Source: Rhizobium aethiopicum
Lineage (GTDB): Bacteria > Pseudomonadota > Alphaproteobacteria > Rhizobiales > Rhizobiaceae
Assembly (NCBI RefSeq): GCF_014197535.1
Contig: NZ_JACIFV010000015.1
Location: 82,738-146,737, forward strand
Direction of reading: 5' to 3'
Length of the DNA stretch: 64,000 bases
The position numbers and the translations under genes are program-made. This document shows positions 24,269 through 33,397 of this stretch, in pieces (positions within the stretch are counted from its first letter, which is position 1; each line of letters begins with the position of its first letter). The notes under the pieces were generated by a model. The model saw nothing but the letters and a program-made list of their open reading frames with translations, ran no database searches and was not told where the DNA came from.

Positions 24269-24745
24269 TCAAGGTGAGCTGTCAGAGGCCGGTTCATCCG
24301 TCGCGGGCGGCTCACATCCGGCTGCAACGATGCGAATAGGACGGGTCCCAACAGGAGCGCCAGTCGCGCGGTCAATGGTGACCGGATCAATCTCGGTTCC
24401 GGTCTCGGCATCGAAGAAGCGGGTGACCGCGCCGCCGCCGCGGTGCTTGCGGCCCCAGGCGCCGATCGCAAACAGCACCGGCAGAAAGTCGCGGCCGGCT
24501 TCCGTCAGCACATATTCGTCGCGCGGAGGACGCTCGGAATACCGGCGTTTTTGCAGCAGCCCTTCCTCGGTCAGCGATGACAGCCGACCCGTCAGCATGG
24601 TCGGGGCGATGCCGAGGCTTTTTCGAAAATCATCGAAACGGGTCAGCCCGGCATGGGCGTCGCGCATGATCAGCATGCTCCACGCATCGCCGACAAGCGC
24701 CAGGCTGCGGGCGATCAGGCATGGCTGTTCCGAAAGATTTTTCAT
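24269..24745 (-). CDS. HxlR-family transcriptional regulator
   Basis: A 158-residue winged-helix protein. The HxlR core covers about residues 5-105: CLIARSLALVGDAWSMLIM, the recognition helix around RFDDFRKSLGIAPTMLTGRL, and the wing RRYSERPPRDEYVLTEAG. Cys9, early in the chain (EQPCLIARS), occupies the position of the redox-sensing cysteine of YodB/HypR-type members, suggesting thiol or quinone/aldehyde sensing. The C-terminal 50 residues are an extension of unknown role. It is divergent from the SDR and quinone oxidoreductase genes, with a 15-bp palindrome between. Confidence 0.88.
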   Translation of the reverse strand: MKNLSEQPCLIARSLALVGDAWSMLIMRDAHAGLTRFDDFRKSLGIAPTMLTGRLSSLTEEGLLQKRRYSERPPRDEYVLTEAGRDFLPVLFAIGAWGRKHRGGGAVTRFFDAETGTEIDPVTIDRATGAPVGTRPIRIVAAGCEPPATDEPASDSSP

Positions 24746-24771
24746 GTCGATATCTTTTTAGTAGTGACTTG

Positions 24772-24786
24772 CTATCATTTTGATAG
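24772..24786. promoter_or_regulatory. Candidate HxlR operator (CTATCA-TTT-TGATAG)
   Basis: A perfect palindrome with a three-base centre lies between the divergent HxlR gene (start 24745) and SDR gene (start 24834). Its form, with AT-rich dyads ending in CTAT/ATAG, resembles known HxlR-type (YodB-like) operators. It would control both genes at once. Confidence 0.6.
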
Positions 24787-24833
24787 TAACAGCTTGCGCA
24801 TGGATATTCCACGATAAAACGAAGGCGACGTCG

Positions 24834-25649
24834 ATGAGTAAGAGAGAACGCGGCATTGCCCTGGTCACCGGGGCTTCCTCCGGCATCGGGCTGGCGACGG
24901 CGAAAGCGCTGCGGCGCGACGGTTACCGTGTGTTCGGCACCAGCCGAAAGCCGATCGCCGACACCGCCGATGGGATCAGCATGCTGATATGCGACGTCAT
25001 CGACGATCAATCCGTGCAGAGCACCGTCGACGAGGTTCTCAGCCGGGCAGGGCGGATCGATCTGCTGGTCAACAATGCCGGGATCGGTCTGCTCGGCGGC
25101 GCCGAGGAATCGACGATAGCGCAGGCGAAAGCCGTGTTCGACGTCAATGTCTTCGGCACGCTGCGCATGACCAATGCGGTGCTACCGGTGATGCGGCGGC
25201 AGCGCAGCGGCCGGATCGTCAACCTCAGCTCGATTCTTGGGCTGATCCCGGCGCCCTTCAATGCGCTCTACGCAGCGACCAAACACGCGATCGAAGGTTA
25301 TTCGGAATCGCTCGACCATGAAGTGCGCAAACAGGGTATCCGCGTTGTGCTCGTCGAACCCGGTGTCACCCGCACCTCCTTCGAGGAGAACATGACGCGC
25401 CCCGACCGGCCGCTTGCCGTCTATGATGCGGTGCGCGCCGACGCGGAGAAGCTGATGCGCGAGATCGTTTCGAAAGGCGATGCGCCCGAGGTGGTCGCCG
25501 CAACTGTTATCCGGGCTGCCAACGCGGCCTCGCCCAAGAGACGCTACACGTCCGGGAAAGCAGCCGGACAGGTCCGCTTCATCCGCCGTTTCCTGCCCGA
25601 GTCCTTCGTCGACAAGAGCCTCCGGAAATTCAATCGGCTTTCCGATTGA
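24834..25649 (+). CDS. SDR-family oxidoreductase
   Basis: A 271-residue dehydrogenase. The start at 24834 has GAAGG about eight bases upstream; the frame's earlier ATG lies in the operator region. TGASSGIG (about 13-20), NNAGIG (about 78-83), NLSSILG with the catalytic Ser and YAATK with Tyr and Lys are present. The C-terminal half (VLVEPGVTRTSFEENM) is of the subgroup annotated as oxidoreductases acting on lipophilic or aromatic carbonyls. It is followed 48 bases later by a quinone-type oxidoreductase gene, forming a two-gene unit under the HxlR regulator. Confidence 0.9.
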   Translation: MSKRERGIALVTGASSGIGLATAKALRRDGYRVFGTSRKPIADTADGISMLICDVIDDQSVQSTVDEVLSRAGRIDLLVNNAGIGLLGGAEESTIAQAKAVFDVNVFGTLRMTNAVLPVMRRQRSGRIVNLSSILGLIPAPFNALYAATKHAIEGYSESLDHEVRKQGIRVVLVEPGVTRTSFEENMTRPDRPLAVYDAVRADAEKLMREIVSKGDAPEVVAATVIRAANAASPKRRYTSGKAAGQVRFIRRFLPESFVDKSLRKFNRLSD

Positions 25650-25697
25650 ACCTCGTTGCCGCGCCGCCGGCTCCTCCCAGAAACGAAAGTTCGTCCC

Positions 25698-26699
25698 ATG
25701 AAAGCATTCCTGATCGATCGTTACAACAAAGGCGGTGCCCTCAGGCTCGGCCAGAGCCCTGAACCGCCGCTGCGCGAAAATGACGTCATGGTCGAGATCC
25801 ATGCCGCCAGCGTCAACCCGCTGGATGCCAAGATCCGGGACGGAGAGTTCAAGCTGATCCTGCCTTATCAGCTTCCGTTGGTGCTCGGCAATGATGTCGC
25901 CGGCGTCGTGGTGCGAGTGGGCGCCAAGGTCCGCCAATTCAAACCCGGCGACGAGGTCTATGCGCGGCCCGGCAAGGACCGTATCGGCACCTTTGCCGAG
26001 TACATCGCCATCGACGCTGCCGATATTGCGCTGAAGCCCGCCAATCTCGGCATGGAAGAGGCCGCATCCATTCCGCTTGTGGCACTGACCGCATGGCAGG
26101 CGCTGGTCGAGCGCGCCAAGCTGCAGAAGGGGCAGAGGGTGCTGATCCATGCGGGCTCCGGCGGCGTCGGCACCATCGCGATCCAGCTTGCCAAACATCT
26201 CGGCGCCCATGTGGCGACGACGGTGAGCACAGCGAACGTCGATCTGGTGAAAAGCCTCGGCGCCGACGTGGTGGTCGATTACAAGAAGGACGACTTCGAA
26301 AAGCTGCTGAACGGCTATGACGTTGTGCTGAACAGCCTCGGCAAGGAGACGCTGGAGAAATCGCTCGCCGTCCTCAAGCCCGGCGGCAGGCTGATCTCGA
26401 TATCGGGTCCTCCCGATCCCGATTTCGCCAGGGAAAACGGCTTCGGCTGGTTGCTGCAGCAGGTCATGCGCTTCTTGAGCTTCGGCATCCGGCGGAAATC
26501 GAAACGCCGGGGGATCGACTATTCCTTCCTCTTCATGACGGCAAACGGCGCGCAGCTCGGCAAGATCACCGCGCTGATTGAGACGGGCGCCATCCGCCCC
26601 GTCATCGACCGGACTTTCCCATTCGAGAAGACCAACGAGGCGCTGGCCTATGTCGAAACGGGACGCGCGAAAGGCAAGGTCGTCATCGCTGTGAAGTGA
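25698..26699 (+). CDS. NADP-dependent quinone oxidoreductase-like MDR protein
   Basis: A 333-residue zinc-independent medium-chain reductase. The N-terminal GroES-like domain contains EIHAASVNPLDAKIRDGEF and LGNDVAGVVVRVG; the cofactor motif is HAGSGGVGTIAIQLAK (about 145-160). Catalytic zinc cysteines are absent, as usual for quinone/enone reductases. These reduce quinones or alpha,beta-unsaturated carbonyls with NADPH, which matches electrophile sensing by the HxlR regulator next door. The start at ATG 25698 is chosen by homology of MKAFLIDRY; the ribosome site (GAAAG) is weak. Confidence 0.9.
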   Translation: MKAFLIDRYNKGGALRLGQSPEPPLRENDVMVEIHAASVNPLDAKIRDGEFKLILPYQLPLVLGNDVAGVVVRVGAKVRQFKPGDEVYARPGKDRIGTFAEYIAIDAADIALKPANLGMEEAASIPLVALTAWQALVERAKLQKGQRVLIHAGSGGVGTIAIQLAKHLGAHVATTVSTANVDLVKSLGADVVVDYKKDDFEKLLNGYDVVLNSLGKETLEKSLAVLKPGGRLISISGPPDPDFARENGFGWLLQQVMRFLSFGIRRKSKRRGIDYSFLFMTANGAQLGKITALIETGAIRPVIDRTFPFEKTNEALAYVETGRAKGKVVIAVK

Positions 26700-26711
26700 G
26701 GTGAAGGCGCA

Positions 26712-27575
26712 TCACTGTCGCTGCCGGTAGGCAGAGGGTGTAACGCCTGTGCCGAGTTTGAATGCGCGTGTCATGTGGCTCTGGCTGCTGAAGCCGCAGG
26801 CCGAAGCGATCTGTGCGATCGGGTCCGTGCCGCGCAACATCGATTTGGCGCGCTCGACACGCCGGTGGGCCACCCAGCCATGCGGGGACACGCCGTAGCT
26901 TGCCCGGAACATCCGCTGAAAATGAAAGGCGCTGAGCTGTCCGATCGCCGCCAGATCCTGCAAGTGGATCGTCTCACCGAGATGAGCCTCGATATACTCC
27001 AGGCTGCGGCGCCTCATATGAGGAGCGAGGCCGCCGCTGATCGTGCAGGGGCGCATCCCTCCATAACGCGGATCGACCCAAAAATCATTGACCGTCTGCG
27101 TCATCGCTTCTTCGGCCAGCAGATGATCACCCGCCAACATCGCTTCGGTCAGCTGCCGAAGCGTATGCGCCACGACGGGTGCATCGGCGAAGGTCACTTC
27201 GGCAACAGCCATAAGCCTGGAATCGCGATCGAACGTCTCCGCAAACATCCGGCGCATCTGATCGTCGGGAACATAGAGATGGACGAAGTCGAAGGGATCC
27301 GTGATTTCCCATTCGGAGGAGTGCCCCTGTGGCATGACGCACAAGGCGCCGGGCCGGCCTTGCGCGGCGGGGCTGCCATCCAGGCGGCGCGTTCCGGCGC
27401 CACCGTTGAGATAAAGGCTGAACGTATGTCCGTCCGGCCGCTCATAGCTCATCCTGTCGCTGCCATTGCTCCAGAGAGCTGCTGATCGCCCGAAACCCAA
27501 ATCGATCGACTGCGACATCCGCGCAGAGGGAGATGCGGACAAAAACCTGAAAACCGAGAGACGGCTATCTTTCAC
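26712..27575 (-). CDS. AraC-family transcriptional regulator
   Basis: A 287-residue regulator. The GTG at 27575 has GGGGAAG five bases upstream and gives the normal family length, so I prefer it over the longer frame beginning at 27737. The C-terminal 100 residues hold the two AraC HTH motifs: IHLQDLAAIGQLSAFHFQRMF with the second helix region DPIAQIASACGFSSQSHMTR and the closing GVTPSAYR. The N-terminal domain is a cupin-like sensor. It is divergent from an EamA exporter, its probable target, across a 155-base gap. Confidence 0.88.
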   Translation of the reverse strand: MKDSRLSVFRFLSASPSARMSQSIDLGFGRSAALWSNGSDRMSYERPDGHTFSLYLNGGAGTRRLDGSPAAQGRPGALCVMPQGHSSEWEITDPFDFVHLYVPDDQMRRMFAETFDRDSRLMAVAEVTFADAPVVAHTLRQLTEAMLAGDHLLAEEAMTQTVNDFWVDPRYGGMRPCTISGGLAPHMRRRSLEYIEAHLGETIHLQDLAAIGQLSAFHFQRMFRASYGVSPHGWVAHRRVERAKSMLRGTDPIAQIASACGFSSQSHMTRAFKLGTGVTPSAYRQRQ

Positions 27576-27730
27576 CAATTCTTCCCCACACGTGCGAAGC
27601 CTTGCCAACAATACCGGTGGACGGCCCACGTGGCGAGTGGGAAGTCCGGGCAGATCCATTTCATAGCAAGAATCTGCAAGAGACCGGCTCACGGTTGGTC
27701 TATCGCTCGAGAAAACGAGGATCACTATCC

Positions 27731-28645
27731 ATGGCAAATGCCGCTCTCTTCATCGCGACTGTCCTCATATGGGGCACGACCTGGATCGCCATTGCGATGC
27801 AGGTCGGTCCCGTGCCGGTCCTGGTCTCGGTCTTTTACAGATTTGCGCTCGCAGCCGTGATCCTTGTCGCCATCCTGGCTCTCATGCGGCGGCTGAATCT
27901 CCCTGCCTTGCGTGACCAACCTTTCATTCTGGCGCAGGCGCTCTGCCTGTTCAGCCTCAATTTCATCTGTTTCTACACTGCAGCCGGCTTCATTCCCTCA
28001 GGGCTGATCTCGGTCATCTTCTCGCTGGCAACGATCTACAATGCCGTCAATGCCCGCCTGTTCTTCGGCGACCGCATCACCGGCCGCACGCTCCTCGCAG
28101 CAGCGCTCGGAGCCACCGGCCTCCTCCTGCTTTTCGGAGAGGAGGTTGTCGTCGATTTCGATATGGGCACTTTGAAGGGGATCGGGCTCGCAGCGCTCGG
28201 CACGCTGTTCTTCTCGCTCGGCAACATGGCATCACGCCGAAACAGCGCGGCCGGAATCTCACCGCTGACAGCCAATGGCTGGGGCATGACCTATGGCGCG
28301 ATCATCCTCCTCTTGCTGATCGCCGTGACGCAAACGCCGGTGGTGGCGCCGCCCGACATCACCTATCTCACCGCCCTGCTTTATCTCGCGGCAGTCGGAT
28401 CGGTGATCGGCTTCACCACCTATCTCATGCTGGTCTCCCGCATCGGCTCCTCGCGCGCTGCCTATGCCACCGTCCTGTTCCCGATCGTCGCCCTGTCCTT
28501 GTCGACGATCTTCGAGGGCTACCACTGGACCAGTCTCGGCCTGATAGGCTTGGCGCTGACACTTCTCGGCAACGTGGTGATATTCGCACGACCTCTGCCC
28601 CGTCGCGCGCGGCAAGAAGATGCGAGGCTGCCGGCAGGCGGCTGA
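27731..28645 (+). CDS. EamA/DMT-family transporter
   Basis: A 304-residue membrane protein with ten hydrophobic helices arranged as two EamA repeats. TM1 begins LFIATVLIWGTTWIAI, and the second repeat starts near GIGLAALGTLFFSLGNM. Members export metabolites or amino acids. The start has GAGGAT about nine bases upstream. It faces the AraC regulator, which suggests inducible efflux of a small molecule. The substrate cannot be read from sequence. Confidence 0.9.
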   Translation: MANAALFIATVLIWGTTWIAIAMQVGPVPVLVSVFYRFALAAVILVAILALMRRLNLPALRDQPFILAQALCLFSLNFICFYTAAGFIPSGLISVIFSLATIYNAVNARLFFGDRITGRTLLAAALGATGLLLLFGEEVVVDFDMGTLKGIGLAALGTLFFSLGNMASRRNSAAGISPLTANGWGMTYGAIILLLLIAVTQTPVVAPPDITYLTALLYLAAVGSVIGFTTYLMLVSRIGSSRAAYATVLFPIVALSLSTIFEGYHWTSLGLIGLALTLLGNVVIFARPLPRRARQEDARLPAGG

Positions 28646-28651
28646 GATGTG

Positions 28652-29854
28652 TCAGCCGACCGGCTTTTGCAGGACGTCGAAGCGCGGATTGGTTTCCGAA
28701 AAGATCGGCAGGGCGGCTGCGCCGAGGATCGCTGTATCCTTGCCGGTCATACCGATCATGATGCGGGGCAACGTCCGCTTTAGGCCGGGATCGAGCGGAT
28801 CGTGCAGCGGTTCCAGCCGTTCGGCCAGCCGGCGCATCAGTGACGTCGGGATGCTGCCGCCGAGCACGATGGTCTGCGGATCGAAGGCGAGCTCGAGAAA
28901 GTCGACTGTCTGCCGCAGCGGCTGGACGGCCTGATCGAGCCAGGCATCCAGACCGTCGCCGCCCCTGGCGATCAAGGCGTCGAGATCGTCGGGCGAAAGC
29001 TCCTCCGGCTTGACGATACCCATGAATTCGTAGGCGACCGAGGGCGAGATGTAGCGATCCAGGCAGCCGCGCTTGCCGCAGCTGCAGAGCCTGCCATGCG
29101 GCTCGACGATGATATGGCCGATCTCGCCGGCATTGTTGCGGCTGCCCTTGTAGAGATGGCCGTCGAGAAACATTCCGGCGCCGATGCCGCCGCCGCCGGC
29201 GAGAAACAGATAGACGAAGCTGGCCAGACCGCGGGCGACACCGTGAAGACGCTCGCCGATCGCAGCCGCCGTCGCATCGTTCTCGACCAGGACCGGCACT
29301 CCTACCCGTTGTTCCAGTGCATTCCCGACCGGAAAATCCTGCCAGCCCGGCAGGCTGTGCGGGCTGAGGGACGTGGTGCCGCCTTCGGCGTAGCGGCCGG
29401 GCAGGGCGATGCCGACACCGAGCAGCCTGCTCCTGTCGAATGCGAAGCCCTGCTGAAGTTCCTCGGCAATTGCCTGGAGAGCCGGCATCGCTCTTTCCGG
29501 ATCGGGGTGTTCGACCTGGTGCTCGATGCGGGCGCAAACGGCGCCCGCGAGGTCGGTCAGCACACCGCTGGCGCGTCGGCGGCCAAGCTCCAGGCCGATC
29601 GAATAGGCTCCTTGCGGATTGATGCTGTAGGGAATGATCGGCTGGCCTCGCGCCAGCTTCTGCGCCTCGGCCGCAACGAGAAGGTGCGACCGCTCCAGCT
29701 CCTCGACGATATTCGAGACGGTCTGCGGCGTCAGCGCCGTCATCCGGGCGATCGCAGCCCGCGACAGCGAACCGTGGGTGCGGATAGCCTCGATCACCAC
29801 GCGCCGGTTGTGAGACTTGGCCTGCTCGAGATTCGTGCCGGAGATCGCCTTCAT
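28652..29854 (-). CDS. ROK-family transcriptional regulator
   Basis: A 400-residue ROK repressor. An N-terminal winged HTH (about 15-75, SRAAIARMTALTPQTVSNIVEEL) precedes a ROK sugar-kinase-like domain (about 85-390). The zinc motif CSCGKRGCLD is present, and a DxGxT-like phosphate loop is degenerate (LELGRRRASGVL), so ligand binding rather than phosphorylation is expected. It is the last gene of the minus-strand RidA-RpiR-SDR-MFS-ROK run, 71 bases after the MFS gene. The operon therefore has two different sugar-type regulators. Confidence 0.9.
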   Translation of the reverse strand: MKAISGTNLEQAKSHNRRVVIEAIRTHGSLSRAAIARMTALTPQTVSNIVEELERSHLLVAAEAQKLARGQPIIPYSINPQGAYSIGLELGRRRASGVLTDLAGAVCARIEHQVEHPDPERAMPALQAIAEELQQGFAFDRSRLLGVGIALPGRYAEGGTTSLSPHSLPGWQDFPVGNALEQRVGVPVLVENDATAAAIGERLHGVARGLASFVYLFLAGGGGIGAGMFLDGHLYKGSRNNAGEIGHIIVEPHGRLCSCGKRGCLDRYISPSVAYEFMGIVKPEELSPDDLDALIARGGDGLDAWLDQAVQPLRQTVDFLELAFDPQTIVLGGSIPTSLMRRLAERLEPLHDPLDPGLKRTLPRIMIGMTGKDTAILGAAALPIFSETNPRFDVLQKPVG

Positions 29855-29925
29855 GTCGCCTTCAAGGGAAGTGAAGCATCACCCTTGTCACAAGACGGAC
29901 GCCGATGAAAGCCAGATTTTGGCCT

Positions 29926-31149
29926 TTATCGAACCTCGGCGTCGACAGGCGCAACGGCATTTCGTCGCTGTAGCAGGCCGAGGATCGTAATCCCCGATAG
30001 GCCGGTGAAGGCGCTGAGGACGGCAGTGCCGGAATAGCCGGCCATTGCCGTGCCGGCGGCAAAGACCAATGCGCCGATCCCGGCGCTGGCAAAGATGTTG
30101 ACGGAGATCAGCGCGCTGCCGAGCCCCGGTCGATCGGCGATCAGATCCTGCAGATAGGTGATCGGAATGCTGATGATCGCCGCCGCGCCGATGCCGGCGA
30201 GCAAGGTCAGCGCATAGAGGTGCCACGGCTCGGAGGAAAGACCGAGAAGGCCGAGGAACACGGCATAGATGATGGTGCCGGCGGCAAGCGCCGTCATCTG
30301 GCCGGTCTTGCGGGCAATGCGCGACCAGACGATGATGAAGACGACCTCCGGCAATGCGATGATGCCGACGAGAATACCGACATCGCTGAGCGCGCCATGT
30401 GCCGCCCCGGTGGCGATCAGCGGCAAAAGGGCGTCGTTGAGATGGAGCGTGCTGGTGATGAGTGCCACCCCGAGGACATGCGCCGAAATCCGCGGCGAAA
30501 CCACCTGGCGAAGCGCGCCGAGGTAGGTGAGATGATGGGTCGCGGCCATCTCCGTTCCCGCCCGCTTCGGCAGGGCGAAGACGATGATGCCCTGGCATAT
30601 CAGGCACGAGATGGCGGCGAAGAGATAGGCCGGCAGCATGCTCGATGCACCCGAGAGCACAAGGCCTGTTATACCGGGGATCAGCACCCAGGAGAGCGAG
30701 ATCATGGCGCGCACGCCTGAATTGGCCGTCACCATGTCGCTTCGGTTCATGCCCTGCATTGCCGCACGCGCATTGGCGAACAGCAGCGAATTCAGCGCCC
30801 CGTAGATCGGCAGCGGCAGCAATCCGCTGATGATGAAGATTGCCGCTGTGGGAAAGGCGTAGACAATGCCGTAACCGACGATGCCGAAGATGCAGGCGCC
30901 GATCATCGCCGAGCGGTATTCGCCGAGCCGATCGGCGAGATTGCCGAGCAGGACACTGACGACGACATTCACCGCCGCCGACGCAAAGGTGAGGACGGAA
31001 TAAAGACCGTCGCTCAGCCCCAGTTCGCGAATGCCGACGACCGAACGATAGGGCGCCGTCATCGCTCCAGCCATTCCGAAAGTGAAAATGGCGATCATGC
31101 TGGCGCGGATCGCCGGATTACGGAAGACGTCGGGAAAGAGGCGGCTCAT
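29926..31149 (-). CDS. MFS transporter, SET-like sugar/metabolite efflux type
   Basis: A 407-residue, 12-helix MFS protein. TM1 (IAIFTFGMAGAMTAPYRSV) and the loop VVSVLLGNLADRLGEYR (motif A) resemble the sugar-efflux SetA/SotB group; this assignment is tentative. The start is set at ATG 31149; 16 further upstream codons are open and the ribosome site is unconvincing for either. It probably imports or exports the compound metabolised by the surrounding enzymes, lying between the SDR and ROK genes in the same orientation. Confidence 0.82.
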   Translation of the reverse strand: MSRLFPDVFRNPAIRASMIAIFTFGMAGAMTAPYRSVVGIRELGLSDGLYSVLTFASAAVNVVVSVLLGNLADRLGEYRSAMIGACIFGIVGYGIVYAFPTAAIFIISGLLPLPIYGALNSLLFANARAAMQGMNRSDMVTANSGVRAMISLSWVLIPGITGLVLSGASSMLPAYLFAAISCLICQGIIVFALPKRAGTEMAATHHLTYLGALRQVVSPRISAHVLGVALITSTLHLNDALLPLIATGAAHGALSDVGILVGIIALPEVVFIIVWSRIARKTGQMTALAAGTIIYAVFLGLLGLSSEPWHLYALTLLAGIGAAAIISIPITYLQDLIADRPGLGSALISVNIFASAGIGALVFAAGTAMAGYSGTAVLSAFTGLSGITILGLLQRRNAVAPVDAEVR

Positions 31150-31212
31150 GCGGTCGATCAATCGTAAGGGAAAGAGGCAAGAGCGGCCGGCGGGCAAGTC
31201 CTGCGGAGATCT

Positions 31213-31989
31213 TCAGTAATGTTCCGATTGCGAGAAGGTCCGCGCAAGCTCGGCCTGGCCGGCCGTGAGGCCGCAATCCACCGGCAGGCAGACGCCTGTT
31301 ATCGCTGCTGCCAGCGGCCCGGCAAGGAAGCCCACGGAATTGGCGACGTCCTTGGGATCGACGACGCGCTGCAGCGGATACCAGCGGCGCGCTTCTTCGA
31401 ACACGTTGGGATTGGCGCTCGCGCGCGCTTCCCAGGCCTGCGTCTTCACCGTGCCGGGGGCGACGGCGTTGGAGCGGATGCCGAACTTGCCGTATTCGAC
31501 GGCGACCAGCCGGGTGAAATGCAAAAGGCCAGCCTTGGCGGCGCTATAGGCCGGGTGGCCGAAGACATGCAGGCCGTTGACCGAGGCGATGTTGACGACC
31601 GAACCCTTCGTGGCCTTCAGCATCGGTTCGAAGGCGCGGAAACATAAGAATGGCGCCTCGAGATTGAGCGCATTGTCGGCCCGCCAGATCTCGGGCGTCG
31701 TATCGTGCAGGCTGGTGGCGCGGGCGGCGCCGGCATTGTTGACGAGGGTTCGAACAACGCCGATGCCGGCAGCGCGTTCTGCCAGTTCGGCAATGCTCGC
31801 CTCGCTGGTCACATCGCAGCCGACGGCAACGAAACGCTCCGCCGCGCCGAGCTTCGAAGCCACCGCGGTGGCGGCAGCCGCATCAATATCGGCAAGCAGT
31901 ACGACATCATGGTCCTCGGCGAGCCGCGCGGCAATCGCCGCGCCGATATCGCCTGCAGCGCCCGTCACGACGGCGATCGATTGGCTCAT
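31213..31989 (-). CDS. SDR-family oxidoreductase
   Basis: A 258-residue dehydrogenase with TGAAGDIG (about 9-16), NNAG (about 85-88), NIASVNG carrying the catalytic Ser, YSAAK with Tyr and Lys, and the C-terminal PVDCGL in place of the more common VDGG. The start at 31989 has GGGAG at normal spacing. It lies 25 bases after the RpiR stop codon and upstream of the MFS gene. Its substrate is presumably the hydroxy or keto compound of this catabolic island. Confidence 0.9.
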   Translation of the reverse strand: MSQSIAVVTGAAGDIGAAIAARLAEDHDVVLLADIDAAAATAVASKLGAAERFVAVGCDVTSEASIAELAERAAGIGVVRTLVNNAGAARATSLHDTTPEIWRADNALNLEAPFLCFRAFEPMLKATKGSVVNIASVNGLHVFGHPAYSAAKAGLLHFTRLVAVEYGKFGIRSNAVAPGTVKTQAWEARASANPNVFEEARRWYPLQRVVDPKDVANSVGFLAGPLAAAITGVCLPVDCGLTAGQAELARTFSQSEHY

Positions 31990-32014
31990 TTGTTGTCGCT
32001 CCCGTTCATATGCT

Positions 32015-32878
32015 TCAGTCTCCAAGCAATTGCCGGTCGTCGCCGTCGCGGTGGAGGACGAGCTGCTGCTTGATGCGCCGCAGCGTCACCGTCGCCTTCG
32101 GCTGAATGGCGTAGGCGACCAGGCTCGACAGGATATCGACCATGGCGATGTAGGCGATGCGCGTCGAGGTCGGCCGATAGATATTGTTGCCCTCCGGAAG
32201 ATCGATCGGCACGACGATTTCGGCGGCCTTGGCGACAGGGCTGTTCGTCTGCGTCAGGGCGATCGTCTTCACCTTGGTGTCGCGGGCAAGCTCGAAGGCC
32301 CGCACCAGCTCCATATTGCGCCCGGAGAAGGACGAACCGATCAGCACGTCGCCCGGTTTGGCGGCCGCCGCCATCATCAGCTGCATGCTGTGGTCGGAAC
32401 TGGCGGTGATGCGAAGGCCGAGACGGAAGAGGCGGTTCTGCAGTTCGTCCGCGATCATCGACGAATTGCCGCCCGAGCCGAAGGCATAGATCATATCTGC
32501 CTTGGCGATATCCGAGACGGCGGCCTCGACCGCGGCAAGATCGAGCGACCGGTGCAGGAGGAAGAGCGCGTTCTGCGCCTTGGTGATGATATCCTGGGCG
32601 ACATCGGCCGGATCGGTGCTCTTCGATTCCGGTTTCAGATAACGTACGCCGATATGGGCGGTGCGGGCGAGCTGAACCTTGAAATCGGAAAAGCTTTCGC
32701 AGCCGAGCCGGCGGCAAAAACGGGTGACGGTCGGCGGCGACACCTCGGCCCGCTCCGCCAGTTCGATGATCGAGGCATTCACAGCGAATTCGAAGTCGTT
32801 GACGATGATCTCCGCGATGCGGCTTTCGGAGGGAGAAAGCCGGCCTTTGTCTTCCTGCAATGTCGAAAAAATATCCAA
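32015..32878 (-). CDS. RpiR-family transcriptional regulator
   Basis: A 287-residue regulator. I take the TTG at 32878 as start: it follows a GGGGGGACGG stretch and gives the normal RpiR length; the upstream 20 residues overlap the RidA stop region. The N-terminal HTH (about 20-75; SPSESRIAEIIVNDFEFAV, ELAERAEVSPPTVTRFCRRL) precedes a SIS sugar-phosphate-binding domain (about 120-260; IYAFGSGGNSSMIADEL, SSFSGRNMELV). The ligand is probably a phosphorylated or aminated sugar-like intermediate. It is encoded 22 bases after ridA-like. Confidence 0.9.
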   Translation of the reverse strand: MDIFSTLQEDKGRLSPSESRIAEIIVNDFEFAVNASIIELAERAEVSPPTVTRFCRRLGCESFSDFKVQLARTAHIGVRYLKPESKSTDPADVAQDIITKAQNALFLLHRSLDLAAVEAAVSDIAKADMIYAFGSGGNSSMIADELQNRLFRLGLRITASSDHSMQLMMAAAAKPGDVLIGSSFSGRNMELVRAFELARDTKVKTIALTQTNSPVAKAAEIVVPIDLPEGNNIYRPTSTRIAYIAMVDILSSLVAYAIQPKATVTLRRIKQQLVLHRDGDDRQLLGD

Positions 32879-32900
32879 ACCCGTCCCCCCGATGGCGCCG

Positions 32901-33287
32901 TCAATCCTTCTTCTTATAGGCCACGCAGTCGATCTCAACCTTGCAATCGACCATCATCGACGATTGCACACAGGCGCGCGCCGGCGGATGTTCGCCGAAA
33001 TACTCCTGATAGATCTTGTTGAAGGTCCAGAAGTCACGCGGATCGTCGAGCCAGACGCCGACGCGTACGACATGCTCGACGCCGTAACCGGCTTCTTCCA
33101 GGATCTCTAGAACATTGGCGATCGTCTTGTGGGTCTGGGCGATGATGTTGCCCTCGATGATCTCGCCATCTTCCATCGCAACCTGGCCGGAAACATAGAG
33201 CCACCCGTCAGCTTCGACGGCGCGCGCGAAAGGCAGCGCCTTGCCGCCGGCGCCGGTTTGAACAGTGCCATAGCGCTTGATAGGCAT
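32901..33287 (-). CDS. RidA (YjgF/YER057c) family protein
   Basis: A 128-residue RidA-family protein, which hydrolyses reactive enamine/imine intermediates released by PLP enzymes. The core pattern is visible: PFARAVEADGWLYVSGQVAM, the conserved Arg in PPARACVQ (about 101-108) that binds the carboxylate, and the C-terminal VEIDCVAY. It is the first gene of the minus-strand operon and is divergent from a PLP-dependent D-threonine-aldolase-like cluster, consistent with detoxifying an imine product of that pathway. Confidence 0.92.
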   Translation of the reverse strand: MPIKRYGTVQTGAGGKALPFARAVEADGWLYVSGQVAMEDGEIIEGNIIAQTHKTIANVLEILEEAGYGVEHVVRVGVWLDDPRDFWTFNKIYQEYFGEHPPARACVQSSMMVDCKVEIDCVAYKKKD

Positions 33288-33370
33288 TCAAAGTCCTTGC
33301 AAATTATTTTCTTGATAAGTTGACAAATGACCATAGAAAGCAGAATTTGACCAGCGAAAAACACGTTTTA

Positions 33371-33384
33371 TGAAAAGAATTTCA
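33371..33384. promoter_or_regulatory. Palindrome TGAAA-N4-TTTCA in divergent promoter
   Basis: TGAAA AGAA TTTCA lies 13 bases before the start codon at 33398, in the 110-base region between the two divergent operons of the island. Symmetric AT-rich dyads of this form are used by several RpiR regulators, so the RpiR protein encoded next door is the candidate binder. A related TGAAA-N5-TTTCA dyad occurs at 44679-44693. Confidence 0.45.
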
Positions 33385-33397
33385 ATCCGGGGCAGCC

